Below are positions 46,606 through 58,854 of a stretch of DNA of 64,000 nucleotides, one piece after another. The DNA lies in assembly GCF_963924675.1 (NCBI RefSeq), contig NC_089236.1:32387319-32451318 (forward strand), written 5' to 3'. The stretch is from Phocoena phocoena. Taxonomy: Eukaryota > Chordata > Mammalia > Artiodactyla > Phocoenidae. A program made the translations under genes and the position numbers. Every line of letters starts with the position of its first letter. Position 1 is the stretch's first letter. The notes beneath the pieces are model-generated. The model was given only the letters and a program-made list of their open reading frames with translations, made no database searches and had not been told where the DNA came from.

Positions 46606-48095
46606 AAGACCTGTATACACACTTGGATATTTTTGTCCTCCTTTACTCGACCTATACCAGATCCAAGGATGAAATGCCCAGCAGAGTCTGGGTTTTTCTT
46701 TACTGTTTGCTCTTTGAACTTCTTTGGACCCTTAGGTGGATAACAATGGGTGGCCAATGCAGGCAAAAGTGTTTCCACCCTACTGAGAAAACTCCAGATA
46801 GTTGTGGGCTAGCTTTAGGGACAAAATGATAAGAAGAAAAACCAAGCTGGCATGTAACTCTTCTGTGGTTTTAGGTGGAGAATCTTTCATGAGAAGCAAT
46901 AGACAAGATAGTATGAAATGGAAAGAGGTCATTCCTGAGACCACTGAAGAAATAAAAAAGAAAGTGAGGGGCTTATTTTAGAATGAGCTTATAGCTGTTA
47001 GAAATTCCTAGATAACACTTCTTCACTCCAGCCCTCACATTTATCTCTCAGCATCCCAACAGCCCCCATCTGGGTCCCCAGCCTTGGGAGGCCCAAACTG
47101 TGGAACTGAGGAAGTCACACCCTAAACTGCAAAATGACAAATGAAGTTGGGTTGGAGAATGAATCTCCTGTCCCACTGCAAACTAGAGAAAATGTTTACA
47201 AGTAGAGAAAGCTCTCAAGTTGCAAGTTCATTTTTATACAGAAATTTTATTACAATGTTGGTTCAAGGCCAGGTGTCTTTTGCCATTACTATTATTTTGA
47301 GAGTCCACTATTGGTGGTTTCACGTGGGTTGAACTGGAGACCCAAATTCTACACAAAAACATGCACTTAGTTTATAAATAGTTCACTTCAAACATCAGTG
47401 GGATACCACAACCCTGCAAGTTGGCGAAAACTCTATATAGGTATTCAGAGGTATGAAATAAATTATAATTGGAGGCCAGTGGGCTCATAACCTTTTTTAT
47501 ATGAAATTAGTTCCAAATACAAGATGACACACTTGGACACACGGACTCTTTCAGTGGAAGATAAGGCTGGATGTCAATAAAAAGAGAAGCATTTTCTATT
47601 TCCCCACAAGTCAAATCCTTACCAATACACATTTTTAAATGGAAACAAAAAACATTAAGGCAAAGTAGAATGATTGCTTAACTCTCCAAAGATAGGAAGC
47701 TTGTGCTATTATTTTATGGATTGAATCCAAGGTTGTTTTTTGTTTTTGCCTTTAAGACACTATAATCGATGTCTGTGAAGAGAAGTATGATCTATCTAGG
47801 ACTATTGCCAATATCCAGGCCCTTGGTGATTGGAGTACAGATGGGCAAGGACCAGCTGCCTTTCTTAGTGCTAGGTCAGTAAGGGAATCCTGTGGAAATA
47901 TTAAACAGGGTGAGAATACATGCTGTTTTCCTTTAAGATAGGAAAACTCATTTATTTCAATTTAATTCCTCATATGATTCTTACTATAAGAATTGATTCT
48001 GGAGTCCCACAACAGCTTTTTCCTGAAATTAAATGAAAAGTTGAAAATTGTTGAAAAGTTGAATGGCTCTCAAATACAGAGAACCCACTAGACTT

Positions 48096-48135
<40 letters not shown>

Positions 48136-48266
48136 ATAAAAGCCTTAAACCACATCCGGGGCTGGATCCCATATGACCTTGGCAGACTACAGATTTGGAT
48201 GACAAATAAAGCTAAAAACAAACAAACAAAAAACCCCCCCAAACCCACCATCCTGAGCTAACTTTT
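46606..48266. other. Unannotated DNA with a GA microsatellite
   Basis: No repeat family or gene recognised. A (GA)n run lies at 48101-48135. Confidence 0.45.
48101..48135. repeat. (GA)n microsatellite
   Basis: About 17 AG units with one extra G near the end. Confidence 0.95.
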
Positions 48267-48278
48267 GCATTGTTTCTT

Positions 48279-48630
48279 TTTTAAAAAATAAATAAATAAA
48301 TTTATTTATGGCTGCGTTGGGTCTTTGTTGCTGTGCACAGGCTTTCTCTAGTTGCAGCGAGCGGGGGCTCCTCTTCTTTGTGGTGCACGGGCTTCTCATT
48401 GTGGTGGCTTCTCTTGTTGTGGAGCATGGGCTCTAGGCGCGCAGGTTTCAGTAGTGGTGGCACGTGGGCTCAGTACTTGTGGCTTGCAGGCTCTAGAGCG
48501 CAGGCTTCAGTAGTTGTGGCGCACGGGCTTAGTTGCTCTGAGGCATGTGGAATCTTCCCAGACAAGGGGTCGAACCCGTGTCCCCTGCATTGGCAGGCGG
48601 ATTCTTAACCACTGCGCCACCAGGGAAGTG
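48279..48630 (-). mobile_element. CHR-2-type SINE, three internal units
   Basis: Minus-strand copy with a (TAAA)n tail at 48285-48308, the GTTGGGTCTTTGTTG end and a tRNA head ending in CCACCAGGGAAGTG. Three diverged copies of the CCACAACTACTGA-type unit appear (about 48446-48460, 48469-48482 and 48505-48519 on the complement). The TSD is GCATTGTTTCTT (48267-48278), paired with GCCTTGTTTCTT once the younger SINE at 48644-48859 is removed. Confidence 0.93.
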
Positions 48631-48643
48631 CGTGCCTTGTTTC

Positions 48644-48859
48644 ATTTTTTTTTTTTTTTTCCCCCCCGCGGTACACGGGCCTCTCACTGCTGTGGCCTCT
48701 CCCGTTGCGGAGCACAGGCTCCGGACGTGCAGGCTCAGCGGCTATGGCTCACGGGCGCAGCCGCTCCACGGCATGTGGGATCTTCCTGGACCGGGGCACG
48801 AACCCGCGTCCCCTGCATCGGCAGGCGGACTCTCAACCACTGCGCCACCAGGGAAGCCC
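48644..48859 (-). mobile_element. CHR-1-type SINE next to a CHR-2 copy
   Basis: Full-length minus-strand copy with a perfect 13-bp TSD, CGTGCCTTGTTTC, at 48631-48643 and 48860-48872. It landed inside the downstream TSD of the older CHR-2 copy, so the order of events is clear. Confidence 0.95.
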
Positions 48860-48872
48860 CGTGCCTTGTTTC

Positions 48873-50039
48873 TTAAGTAACACGAAAGACATAGGAACCA
48901 GGAAAGTTGCTGACAAAAACGAAAATATAAACATATGCAACTTGGCATCTAAATGAGAAAATATTTCAGCCAACAGCTGTTATGCTTCCTGAGCTAAGAA
49001 GGCAAGGCTAAGGCCCTGGCTGACAGCCCTTGCGGAAAACCCTCTCTGCTACAGGAAATCTCAGTTATGGTTCAGAAAGAGGCATTATTCCCTTTAAGTC
49101 GGTATTGATCCTCCATCACATTGTGGTTCTAATGGGCACTGGCTTCTCAGAAGTGCCAACTCTCAGATGAAATATAAAATTGAACTCCTGCCTTTTGTGG
49201 TCAATGGTGAGGCTGTGGCAGTTTTGACAGGAGTAAGAATATAGAACTCTGGTGTTCTAAATTGACTGCATCTATTCAGTCTTCCCGAAATTTGATCTCT
49301 CCTTACAATTCTTTACCTTTTGCTCTTAACTATTACTTTGACCTATTAAGTAGCTGTTTGTTTCACCCCAGCAATGCCATTACTTTGACAGGAGAAGAAA
49401 ATGACCCATAAATATAATTTTTAAAGCACTACTGGGTCTACATGATAGTAAAATGTGTGACAAATATATGTTTTTAATCTATGCAATAACTGAAGTTAGT
49501 GCTGGCCGCCAGCAGCCCATATCCCTGTGGTTTTTCTTACTGTTGATTTACTGATGCTATAAATAATTGTCTTCCCTTTCTTCATTTTGCTGTTTATTTT
49601 ATCTTTTGTATTGAAAATATATAAAAATGATAAAAAGAGCAAAAAGGGCATTTTGTATATAGTAAAAATTTTTTAGGAGTGCCAAGAAACTCTTATTGAA
49701 ACCAGTTATGTAGAAACAGAAACAACAAAACAAAGCAGTTACTCCCCTAATTCTACAAAACAGACAAGACAGAGATGATAGATGCAAGTTATTTCTGAAT
49801 AAAGGAGATAACTGACAATTAAATTAGAAGGTTTTTTGCATAAACTCGTCATATATACACTTCTATTCAGTCTTGGTCTATCTCACTGCCCTTTAAATAA
49901 AAATTTAAAGACAGAGCTGCCATTTTACAATTTCCTATACTGGCCTTCCTAATTTGACACAGTGTGAGAAGGAACTAGAGATGCTGCAGGCTCCTGGGCA
50001 CAGGACAACCAGGATAAATCCAGCTCTTTTCTCTAAAGG
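48873..50039. other. Unannotated single-copy DNA
   Basis: No repeat or gene recognised. Confidence 0.45.
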
Positions 50040-50330
50040 GAATAGTATTGCAAACCCTTCCAGTCAACTGCTTATCTTTCTGATTTGCAATATATTACCT
50101 GAATTGAATGTCTCACTCTATATTTGCTTCCCTTTTTCTCACCTTTCTACCCAGTTATTAGCAAATTCTAATTTGGCTTTCAGCCATACCTCTCTGTTAA
50201 AACTTCTCCTTACAAGATTATCAGAAGCCTCAAAATCCCTCAACTCAATGGAATTTTCCCATGCCTCATTTTCTCTTACAATTGCAACACTTCAGAGTGT
50301 GTGTAATAAAGAATTTGGCTAGTCTTTTCC
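50040..50330 (+). mobile_element. Possible L2 fragment
   Basis: C/T-rich text with 'aaacttctccttacaag' and 'cccatgcctcattttctcttacaattgcaac' recalls part of the L2 body. Diverged; low confidence. Confidence 0.3.
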
Positions 50331-50339
50331 CACTCCTGA

Positions 50340-50945
50340 GCCCCTCAGACCATGCTTAATAATTTATGCTAATGAGGTGACTCATGACGGGACCCTATTT
50401 AGTTTGTGGTAATGAGTGATTCAGAATGGGGGATGGCCAAATCAGAAACACCAATCATGTGACTGGAGGGTTGGGAGGTGGAGACTGAGTTCAATCATGT
50501 GGCCTATCAATCATGCCCAAGTAATGAAGCCTCAGTACGAACTATGGGCACTGAGGATCAGGTGAGTTTTCTTGGTTGGCAATAATTATTATCACACACT
50601 GACAATATGATGTATATTGTCACACACTGATGCGCTGGGGGGTGGAGGGTAATATATCCCTGAGGACAGCAGAAGTTTTATGTTTGGAACTTGTTTGGCT
50701 AGTTCTGGCTTGTGTCCTTTTGCTACAACAAAGCTGCAATAGTAAGTAGAGCATTTTCTTGAATTCTAGGAGTCATTCTAGTGAATTACTGAACTGAGGA
50801 GATAGTGAAAACCCCTAAATTTGTACCCAGCTGGTCAGAAGTGTGGGAGGACTTGGGAGCCCTCAAACTTGCAGCTAGTGTATGAAGTAAGGGCAGTCTT
50901 TTAGAGGACTGTGACTTGTAAAGTTTGGTCTAACTCTGGACAGCT
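50340..50945 (+). mobile_element. Ancient LTR-like element
   Basis: Shares ordered phrases with 26578-27460: 'caatcatgcccaagtaatgaagcctc', 'gaattctaggagtcattctagtgaattac', 'gtgggaggacttgggagccctcaaacttgcagctagtgt', 'cagtcttttagaggactg', 'ctaactctggacagctgg'. A short hairpin lies at 50601-50621. Same family as the copy at 26.6 kb. Confidence 0.55.
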
Positions 50946-51089
50946 GGTGTCCAGCTGTAATAAGTAATTGTAATGTACAATTGTAATTGTAATGTAATAA
51001 GTCATTACATTACAGATACATTATATGTTATCTATAACTTAACATTAGTATCATCGCCTTACCTTTATGCATAGATATGCTATAGCTTG

Positions 51090-51245
51090 CAAGCAATTCC
51101 CCACACATCTACTCATTTTACTCTTATAACACTCCTGTGAGATAAGTGACATGGATGTATTTACCTTGTTTTACATAGAGTTGAGGCAGCAGACATAACT
51201 TTCAGGCAGAGCCAGAGACAAAACTCAAGTCTTCAAACCCCTGGT
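51090..51245 (-). mobile_element. MIR SINE
   Basis: 'cattttactcttataacactcctgtgagataagt', 'ttgttttacatagagttgaggcag', 'aggcagagccagagacaaaactc' fit reverse-complement MIR. Confidence 0.55.
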
Positions 51246-51269
51246 TAGCACCTTCCATCATGACAAGGC

Positions 51270-51600
51270 CCTTTACCATGCTTACTCTTCAACCTGCTGA
51301 TGATTCATTCTTAGTCCTCTAATTTACTTTACCTTCTCAGACCTCCCAAACACAAGGATACCTCTCTTCGTGTGGCCATTTCTCATGGTTAGATCCGTGG
51401 CTCATTTCTGTCCTTTCTACATTCTCTTTACCAAGATCTTACAACTTCAACCATCTCCTCTAGGAAGGAGACACCCACATCTGCATCTCCAGCCCTAATG
51501 GGAGAGCTTTGGTACTGTGCTTATCTCAGCATTTCCACCTAAACTCCCTACAATAATCACACAACACATTTTCGAGTCAAACTTTCACATTCAAAGCAAC
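51270..51600 (+). mobile_element. L2 fragment
   Basis: 'catctcctctaggaaggagacacccacatctgcatctccagcccta' and the following sequence fit the L2 reverse-transcriptase-end region. Confidence 0.5.
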
Positions 51601-51884
51601 TTCCTTTTTATACTAACATACCAAAACCAATCATAGCATCTGTTTACCAGTCCTGCTATCTGTCACTGACAGTTGTCTCAGCTACCAGGCACTTGTGGTC
51701 ACCAGTGTGTGGCTTAGTAGCTATTAAATAAATGGTTTCTAAAGTATGCAATTGCCTGTCAGCTAATAGATACCAGATAATAAATAATTTATTTATAAAT
51801 TATAAATAATCGGTTGGTCTGGTGGTTTATAAGGACAAGAAGGTAGGAAAGTTACACAGGGATATGGTTTGATATTACAGTTAT

Positions 51885-52035
51885 TGAACACATACTATAT
51901 ATTAAACCCTTTACATGTTATTTAAAAATTTTTCCAACAACACTAAAATATAGGTATTACCAACTGTTTCATAAGTGAGGAAATTGAGGCTTAGAGAAGT
52001 TCATGAACTGTCAAGGCCACACAGACTTTGATATT
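51885..52035 (-). mobile_element. MIR SINE
   Basis: 'cctttacatgttattt', 'gtttcataagtgaggaaattgaggcttagagaagttc', 'gtcaaggccacacag' fit reverse-complement MIR. Confidence 0.6.
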
Positions 52036-52339
52036 TGCTTCTGGGAAACCCAATCCAAATCTTATTCCTCCATGCATGGCTCTGGGGGCACATGACGAGG
52101 CCATGGCAAAAAGATACTGTGAAAGGTAAAGAGCACTTTATATTCTGGGGTTTGAGGACAGGCCTATTCCCAGTGCTAATGACCAGGAAGGAAGCTGTTA
52201 TCCTGAAGCCATTTCTAAGTAGTATCTTACAGTGTGCTTTCAAGTATTTTTCTTTACTTTTTATATTTCCTAATTCAATATTTATTAGATATTTCGAATG
52301 TACAGATTTTTTTTTTCTGAATGAGTAATGTATCCTATT

Positions 52340-52760
52340 TCAACTCCATTTCACTTTCATAGAATCATATAATATAGAATCATGTAATCTCAGGATTGGA
52401 AAGCCCTGAGTTAGTTGGTAGAACCACCTATCCAATGCTTGAATTCCATTCACTCAGCATTCTGTCAAGTGGCTGTCTAGCCTAAGTTTGAAGAACTCCA
52501 GTCATAGCCTCACAATCTCACGAGGCAATATATTCCTCTACTAATTAAATGTTTTACTTTACATTTATCTAGTGTTTGTTCCCCTGAAGTCTTAGTCACT
52601 AGCCCTACTGATTTTCCCACTAGGGCTATATTAAGAGTCTAATTTCTCTTCCACTCACCAGCCCTTCAAATACTTAAAGACAGCTATCACACTCCCCACA
52701 TCTTTGCCAAGCCAAACAGCCACAATTTCTTCAACTGTCCCTCCAGAGATCATGAGCTGA
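52340..52760 (+). mobile_element. Ancient interspersed repeat, class unassigned
   Basis: Ordered phrases of an old mammalian repeat: 'agaatcatgtaatctcaggattggaaagccctgag', 'ctagcctaagtttgaagaactcc', 'aggcaatatattcctctac', 'cccttcaaatacttaaagacagctatcacactcc', 'ccaagccaaacagccacaatttcttcaactgtccctcc'. Same family as 35500-36060. Confidence 0.5.
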
Positions 52761-53946
52761 AGTTATGGTTAAGTCAACTCATTAGGTAACCTGCTGTGTA
52801 CTTATACACCATGCTAGGTGCTGAGTCCTTGAAACATTTAGGGTCCTGTCATTTCTATGAACATACAAAACCATATTCATTTAGTAGTTCAAAATTACAG
52901 AAAAAAAACAAATCCAACTAGTGTATCCAGTACTATAACACAAAAGAATAATTTGCTCAGAGAATCCTTTTGAATATAACCTTTAAAAAATTTCCATATA
53001 GACTTAATACTTGAAGTTGGACAGGAACCAAGATAGCAGAGTAGAAGGACGTGCTCTCACCCCCTCTTGCGAGAAAACCAGAATCACAACTCACTGCTAG
53101 ACAATCATTGACAGGAAGACACTGGAACTCACCAAAAAAGATATCCCGCATCCAAAGACAAAGGAGAAGCCACAATGAGACGGTAGAAGGGGCACAATCA
53201 CAGTAAAATCAAATCCCATAACTGCTGGGTGGGTGTCTCATAGACTGGGGAACACTTATATGACAGAAGTCCACCCACTGGAGTGAAGGTTCTGAGCCCC
53301 ACGTCAGGCTTCCCAACCTGGGGGTCTGGCAACGGGAGGAGGAATTCCTAGAGAATCAGACTTTGAAGCCTAGTGGGAATTGACTGCAGGACTTCGACAG
53401 GACTGGGGGAAAGAGAGACTCCACCCTTGGAGGGCACACACAAAGTAGTGTGCACATCAGAACCCAGGGGAGGGATCAATGACCCCAGGGGAGACTGAAC
53501 CAGACCTACCTGCTAGTGTTGGTGGGTCTCCTGCAGAGGTGGGGGGTGGCTGTGGCTCACTGTGGGGACAAGGCCACTGGCAGCAGAAGTTCTGGGAAGT
53601 AATCCTTGGTGTGAGCCCTCCCAACTCTGTCATTAGCCCCACCAAAGAGCCCAGGTAGGCTCCAGTGTTGGGTTGCCTCAGGCCAAACAACCAACAGGGA
53701 GGGAACCCAGCCCAACCCAACAACAATCAAGATGATTAAAGTTTTACTGAGCTCTGCCCACCAGAGCAAGAGCCAGCTCTACCCACCACAAGTCCCTCCT
53801 ATCAGGAAACTTACACAAGCCTCTTAGACAGCCTCATCCACCAGGGGGCAGACAGAAAAAACAAGAAGAACTACAGCCCAGCAGCCTGTGGAACAAAAAC
53901 CACATTCACAGAAAGACAAGATTAAAGGCAGAGGGGTATGTAGCAG

Positions 53947-54825
53947 ATGAAGGAACAAGATAAAACCCCAGAAAAACAACGAAGTGAAGTGGAGATAGAC
54001 AACATTCCAGAAAAAGAATTCAGAACAATGATAGTGAAGATGATCCAGGATCTCGGAAAAAGAATGGAGGCAAAGATCGAGAAGATGTAAGAAATGATTA
54101 ACAAAGACCTAGAAGAATTAAAGAACAAACAAACAGAGATGAAAAATACAATAACTGAAATGAAAACTACACTAGAAGGAATCAATAGCAGAATAACTGA
54201 GGCCGAAGAACGGATAAGTGACCTGGAAGACAGAACGGTGGAATTCACTGCTGTGGAACAGAATAAAGAAAAAAGAAGGAAAAGAAATGAAGACAGCCTA
54301 AGGGTCCTCTAGGATAACATTAAACGCAACAACATTTGCATTATGGGGGTCCCAGAAGGACAAGAGAGAGAGAAAGGACCCGAGAAAATATTTGAAGGGA
54401 TTATAGCTGAAAACTTCCCTAACATGGGAAAGGAAATAGCCACCAAAGTCCAGGAAGCACAGCGAGTCCCAGGCAGGATAAATCCAAGGAGAAACATGCC
54501 GAGACACATAGTAATCAAATTGGCAAAAATTAAAGACAAAGAAAAATTATTGAAAGCAGCAAGGGAAAAGTGATGAATAACATACAAGGGAACTTCCATA
54601 AGTTTAACAGCTGATTTCTCAGCAGAAACTCTACAAGCCAGAAGGGAGTGGAATGATATACTTAAAGTGATGAAAGGGAAGAACCTACAACCAAGATTAC
54701 TCTACCCAGCAAGAATCTCATAAAGATTCGAAGGAGAAATCAAAAGCTTTACAGACAAGCAAAAGCTAAGAGAATTCAGCACCACCAAACCAGCTCTACA
54801 AAAAATGCTAAAGGAACTTCTCTAA
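53947..54825 (+). pseudogene. L1 ORF1, one frame with several stops
   Basis: The ATG at 53947 begins the MKEQDK start. A single reading frame runs to the TAA at 54823-54825, about 293 codons, near a normal ORF1 length for such L1s. It contains a coiled coil (54094-54300, 'ITEAEERISDLED') and an RRM-like middle (54343-54573). It is inactivated by a stop at about 54088, a TAG at 54310 and a tandem TGA TGA at 54571. The tandem stop stands where copy A has CAA CAA. Frame retention suggests point decay rather than indels. Confidence 0.85.
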
Positions 54826-54883
54826 GTGGGAAACACAAGAGAAGAAAAGGACCTACAAAAACAAACCAAAAACAATTAAGAAA

Positions 54884-57800
54884 ATGTTCATAGGAACATA
54901 CATATCGATAATTACCTTAAACGTGAATGTATTAAATGCTCCGACCAAAAGACACAGGCTTGCTGAATGGATACAAAAACATGACCCATATATATGCTGT
55001 CTACAAGAGACCCACTTCAGACCTAGGTAAACATAGAGACGGAAAGTGAGGGGATGGAAAAAGATATTCCATGCAAATGGAAATCAAAAGAAAGCTGGAG
55101 TAGCAATACTCATATCATATAAAATAGACTTTAAAATAAAGAATGTTACAAGAGACAAGGAAGGACACTACATAGTGATCAAAGGATCAATCCAAGAAAA
55201 ACATATAACAATTATAAATATGTATGCACCCAACATAAGAGCACCTCAATACATAAGGCAACGGATAACAGCTCTAAAAGAGGAAATCCGACAGTAACAC
55301 AGCAATAGTGGGGGACTTTAACACCTCAATTACACCAACGGACAGATCATCCAGACATAAAATTAATAAAGAAACACAAGCTTTAAATGACACAATAGAC
55401 CAGATAGATTTAATTGATATTTATAGGACATTTCATCCCAAAAAAGCAGATTACACTTTCTTCTCAAGTGTGCATGAAACATTCTCCAGGATAGATCACA
55501 TCTTGGGTCACAAATCAAGCTCAGTAAATTTAAGAAAATTGAAATCATATCAGACATCTTCTCTGACCAAAATGCTATGAGATTAGAAATGAATTACAGG
55601 GAAAAGAAAACATTAAAAACACAAACACATGGAGGCTGAACAATACGTTACTAAATAACCAAGAGATCACTGAAGAAATCAAAGAGGAAATCAAAAAATA
55701 CCTAGACACAAATGACAATGAAAACACGACAATCCAAAACCTATGTGATGCAGCAAAAGCAGTTCTAAGAGGGAAGTTGATAGCTATACAAGCCTACCTC
55801 AAGAAACAAGGAAAATCTCAAATAAACAATCTAAACCTTACACCTAAAGGAACTAGAGAAAGAAGAGCAAACAAAACCCAAAGTTAGCAGGAGAGAAATC
55901 ACAAAGATGAAATCATAAAGATCATAAATGAAATAGAAACAAAGAAAACCATAGCAAAGATCAATAAAACTAAAAGCTGGTTCTTTGAGAAGACAAACAA
56001 AATTGATAAACCATTAGCCAGACTCATCAAGAAAAAGAGGAAGAGGACTCAAATCAATAAAACTAGAAATGAAAAAGGAGAAGTTACAACAGACACCATA
56101 GAAATACAAAGCAGCCTAAGAGACTACTACAAGCAGTTGCCAATAAAATGGACAACCTGGAAGAAATGGACAAATTCTCCGAAAGGTATAACCTTCCAAG
56201 ACTGAACCAGAAAAAAGTAGAAAATATGAACAGACCAAACACAAGCAATGAAATTGAAACTGTGATTAAAAATCTTCCAACGAACAAAAGTCTAGGACCA
56301 GATGGCTTCACAGGAGAATTCTATCAAACATTTAGAGAAGAGCTAGGACTCATCCTTCTCAAACTCTTCCAAAAAATTGCAGAGGAAGGAACACTCCCAA
56401 ATTCATTCTACGAGGCCACCATCAGCCTGATACCAAAGCCAGACAAAGAGACTACAAAAAAAGAAAATTACAGACCAATATCATGATGAATAAAGATGCA
56501 AAAGTCCTCAACAAAATACTAGCAAACAGAATCCAACAACACATTAAAAGGCTCATACACCATGATCAAGTGGTATTTATCCCAGGGATGCAAGCATTCT
56601 TCAGTATATGCAAATCAATCAATGTGATATATCATATTAACAAATTGAAGAATTAAAACCATATGATCATATGTATAGCTGATTCACTTTGTTGTAAAGC
56701 AGAAACTAACACACCATTGTAAAGCAATTATACCCCAATAAAGATGTTTAAAAAAAAAAAAAAAAAAAAAAAACCATATAATCATCTCAATAGATGCAGA
56801 AAAAGCTTTTGACAAAATTCAACACCAATTTATGACAAAAACTCTACAGAAAGTGGGCATAGGGGGAACCTACCTCAACATAATAAAGGCCATATACAAC
56901 AAACCCACAGCAAACATCATTCTCAATGGTGAAAAACTGAAACCATTTCTTCTAAGATCAGGAAGAAGACAAGGATGTCCACTCTCACCACTATTATTCA
57001 ACATAGTTTTGGAAGTCCTAGCCATGGCAATCAGAGAAGAAAGAGAAATAAAAGGAATGCAAATTAGACAAGAAGAAGTAAAACTGTAACTGTTTGCACA
57101 TGACATGATACTATACATAGAGAATCCTAAAGATGCCACCAGAAAACTACTAGAGCTAATCAATGAATTTGGTAAAGCTGCAGGATACAAAATCATTGCA
57201 CAGCAATCTCTTGCATTCCTATATGCTGATGAAAAATGTGAAAGATAAATTAAGGAAACACTCTCATTTACCACTGCAACAGAAAGAATAAAATACCTAG
57301 GAATAAACCTAACTAGGGAGAAAAAAAGACCTGTATGCAGAAAACTATAAGACACTGTTGAAAGAAATTAAAGATGGTACCAACAGATGGAGACATATAC
57401 CATGTTCTTGTATTGGAAGAATCAATATTGTGAAAATGACTATACTACCCAAAGCAATCTAGAGATTCAATGCAATCCCTATCAAATTACCAATGGCATT
57501 TTTTACAGAAGTAGAACAAAAAATCTTAAAATTTGTATGGAGACACAAAAGACCCCGAATAGCCAAAGCAGTCTTGAGGGAAAAAAAAGGAGCAGGAGGA
57601 ATCAGACTCCCTGACTTCAGACTATACTACAAAGCTACAGTAATCAAGACAATATGGTACTGGCACAAAAACAGAAACATAGATCAATGGAACAAGATAG
57701 AAAGCCCAGAGACAAACCCAAGCACCTATGGTGAACTAATCTATGGAAAAGGAGGCAAGGATATACAATGGAGAAAAGACATCTCTTCAATAAGTAGTGA

Positions 57801-58854
57801 TGGGAATACTGGACAGCTACATGTAAAAGAATGAAATTAGAACACTCCCTAACACCATACACAAAAATAAACTCAAAATGGATTCGAGACCTAAATGTAA
57901 AACCAGACACTATAAAACTCTTAGAGGAAAACATAGAAGAACACTCTTTGACATAAATCACAGCAAGACCTTTTTTGATCCACCTCCTAGAGTAATGGAA
58001 ATAAAAACAAAAATAAACAAATGGGACCTAATGAAACTTCAAAGCCTTTGCACAACAAAGGAAACCATAAACAAGACGAAAAGACAACCCTCAAAATGGG
58101 AGAAAATATTTGCAAACGAATCAACAGGCAAAGGATTAATCTCCAAAATATATAAACAGCTCCTGCAGCTCAATATTAAAGAAACAAACAACCCAATCCA
58201 AAACTGGGCAGAAGACCTAAATAGGCATTTCTCCAAAGAAGACATACAGATGGCCGAGAAGCACATGAAAAGCTGCTCAACATCACTAATTATTAGAGAA
58301 ATGCAAATCAAAACTACAATGAAGTATCACCTCACACCAGTTAGAATGGGCATCATCAGAAAATCTACAAAGAACAAATGCTGGAGAGGGTGTGGAGAAA
58401 AGGGAACCCTCTTGCACTGTTGGTGGGAATGCAAATTGATACAGCCACTCTGGAGAAGAGTATGGATGTTCCTTAAAAACCTAAAAATAGAATTACCATA
58501 CGATCCAGCAATCCCATTACTGGGCATATACCCAGAGAAAACCATAGTTCAAAAAGACACATGCACCCCAATGTTCATTGCAGCACTATTTACAATAGCC
58601 AGGTCTTGGAAGCAACCTAAATGCCCATCAACAGATGAATGATTAAAGAAGCTGTGGTGCATATATACAATGGAATATTACTCAGCCGTAAAAAGGAACG
58701 AAATTGGGTCATTTGTTGAGACATGGCTGGATCTAGAGACTGTCATACAGAATGAAGTAAATCAGAAAGAGAAAAACAAATGTCGTATATTAACGCATGT
58801 ATGTGGAACCTAGAAAAATGGTACAGACGAACTGGTTTGCAGGGCAGAAGTTGA
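54884..58854 (+). pseudogene. L1 ORF2, frameshifted, RT catalytic residue lost
   Basis: It starts at an ATG (54884) before 'GTYISIITLNVN'. Endonuclease blocks lie at 55046-55297 and 55308-55580 (GDFNTS, RIDHILG) in different frames. RT blocks lie at 56148-56486 ([12 protein letters not shown]) and 56832-57089. At 57087-57089 there is a stop, and just after it the FADD motif reads F-A-H-D (GAT changed to CAT at 57099-57101), which removes one catalytic aspartate. The C-terminal block 57878-58642 (254 codons) keeps the cysteine motif [14 protein letters not shown]. An L1 fragment inserted at 56671-56769 also splits the RT. It is not functional. Confidence 0.9.
56671..56769 (+). mobile_element. 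Truncated L1 3' end inserted within L1 copy B
   Basis: About 99 bases: the last part of an L1 3' UTR ('gtatagctgattcactttgttg', 'ttataccccaataaagatg') plus an A-tail of at least 20 bases. TSDs AAAACCATATGATCAT (56655-56670) and AAAACCATATAATCAT (56770-56785) differ at one base. The sequence belongs to the copy A 3' UTR lineage, not to that of its host. Confidence 0.93.
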
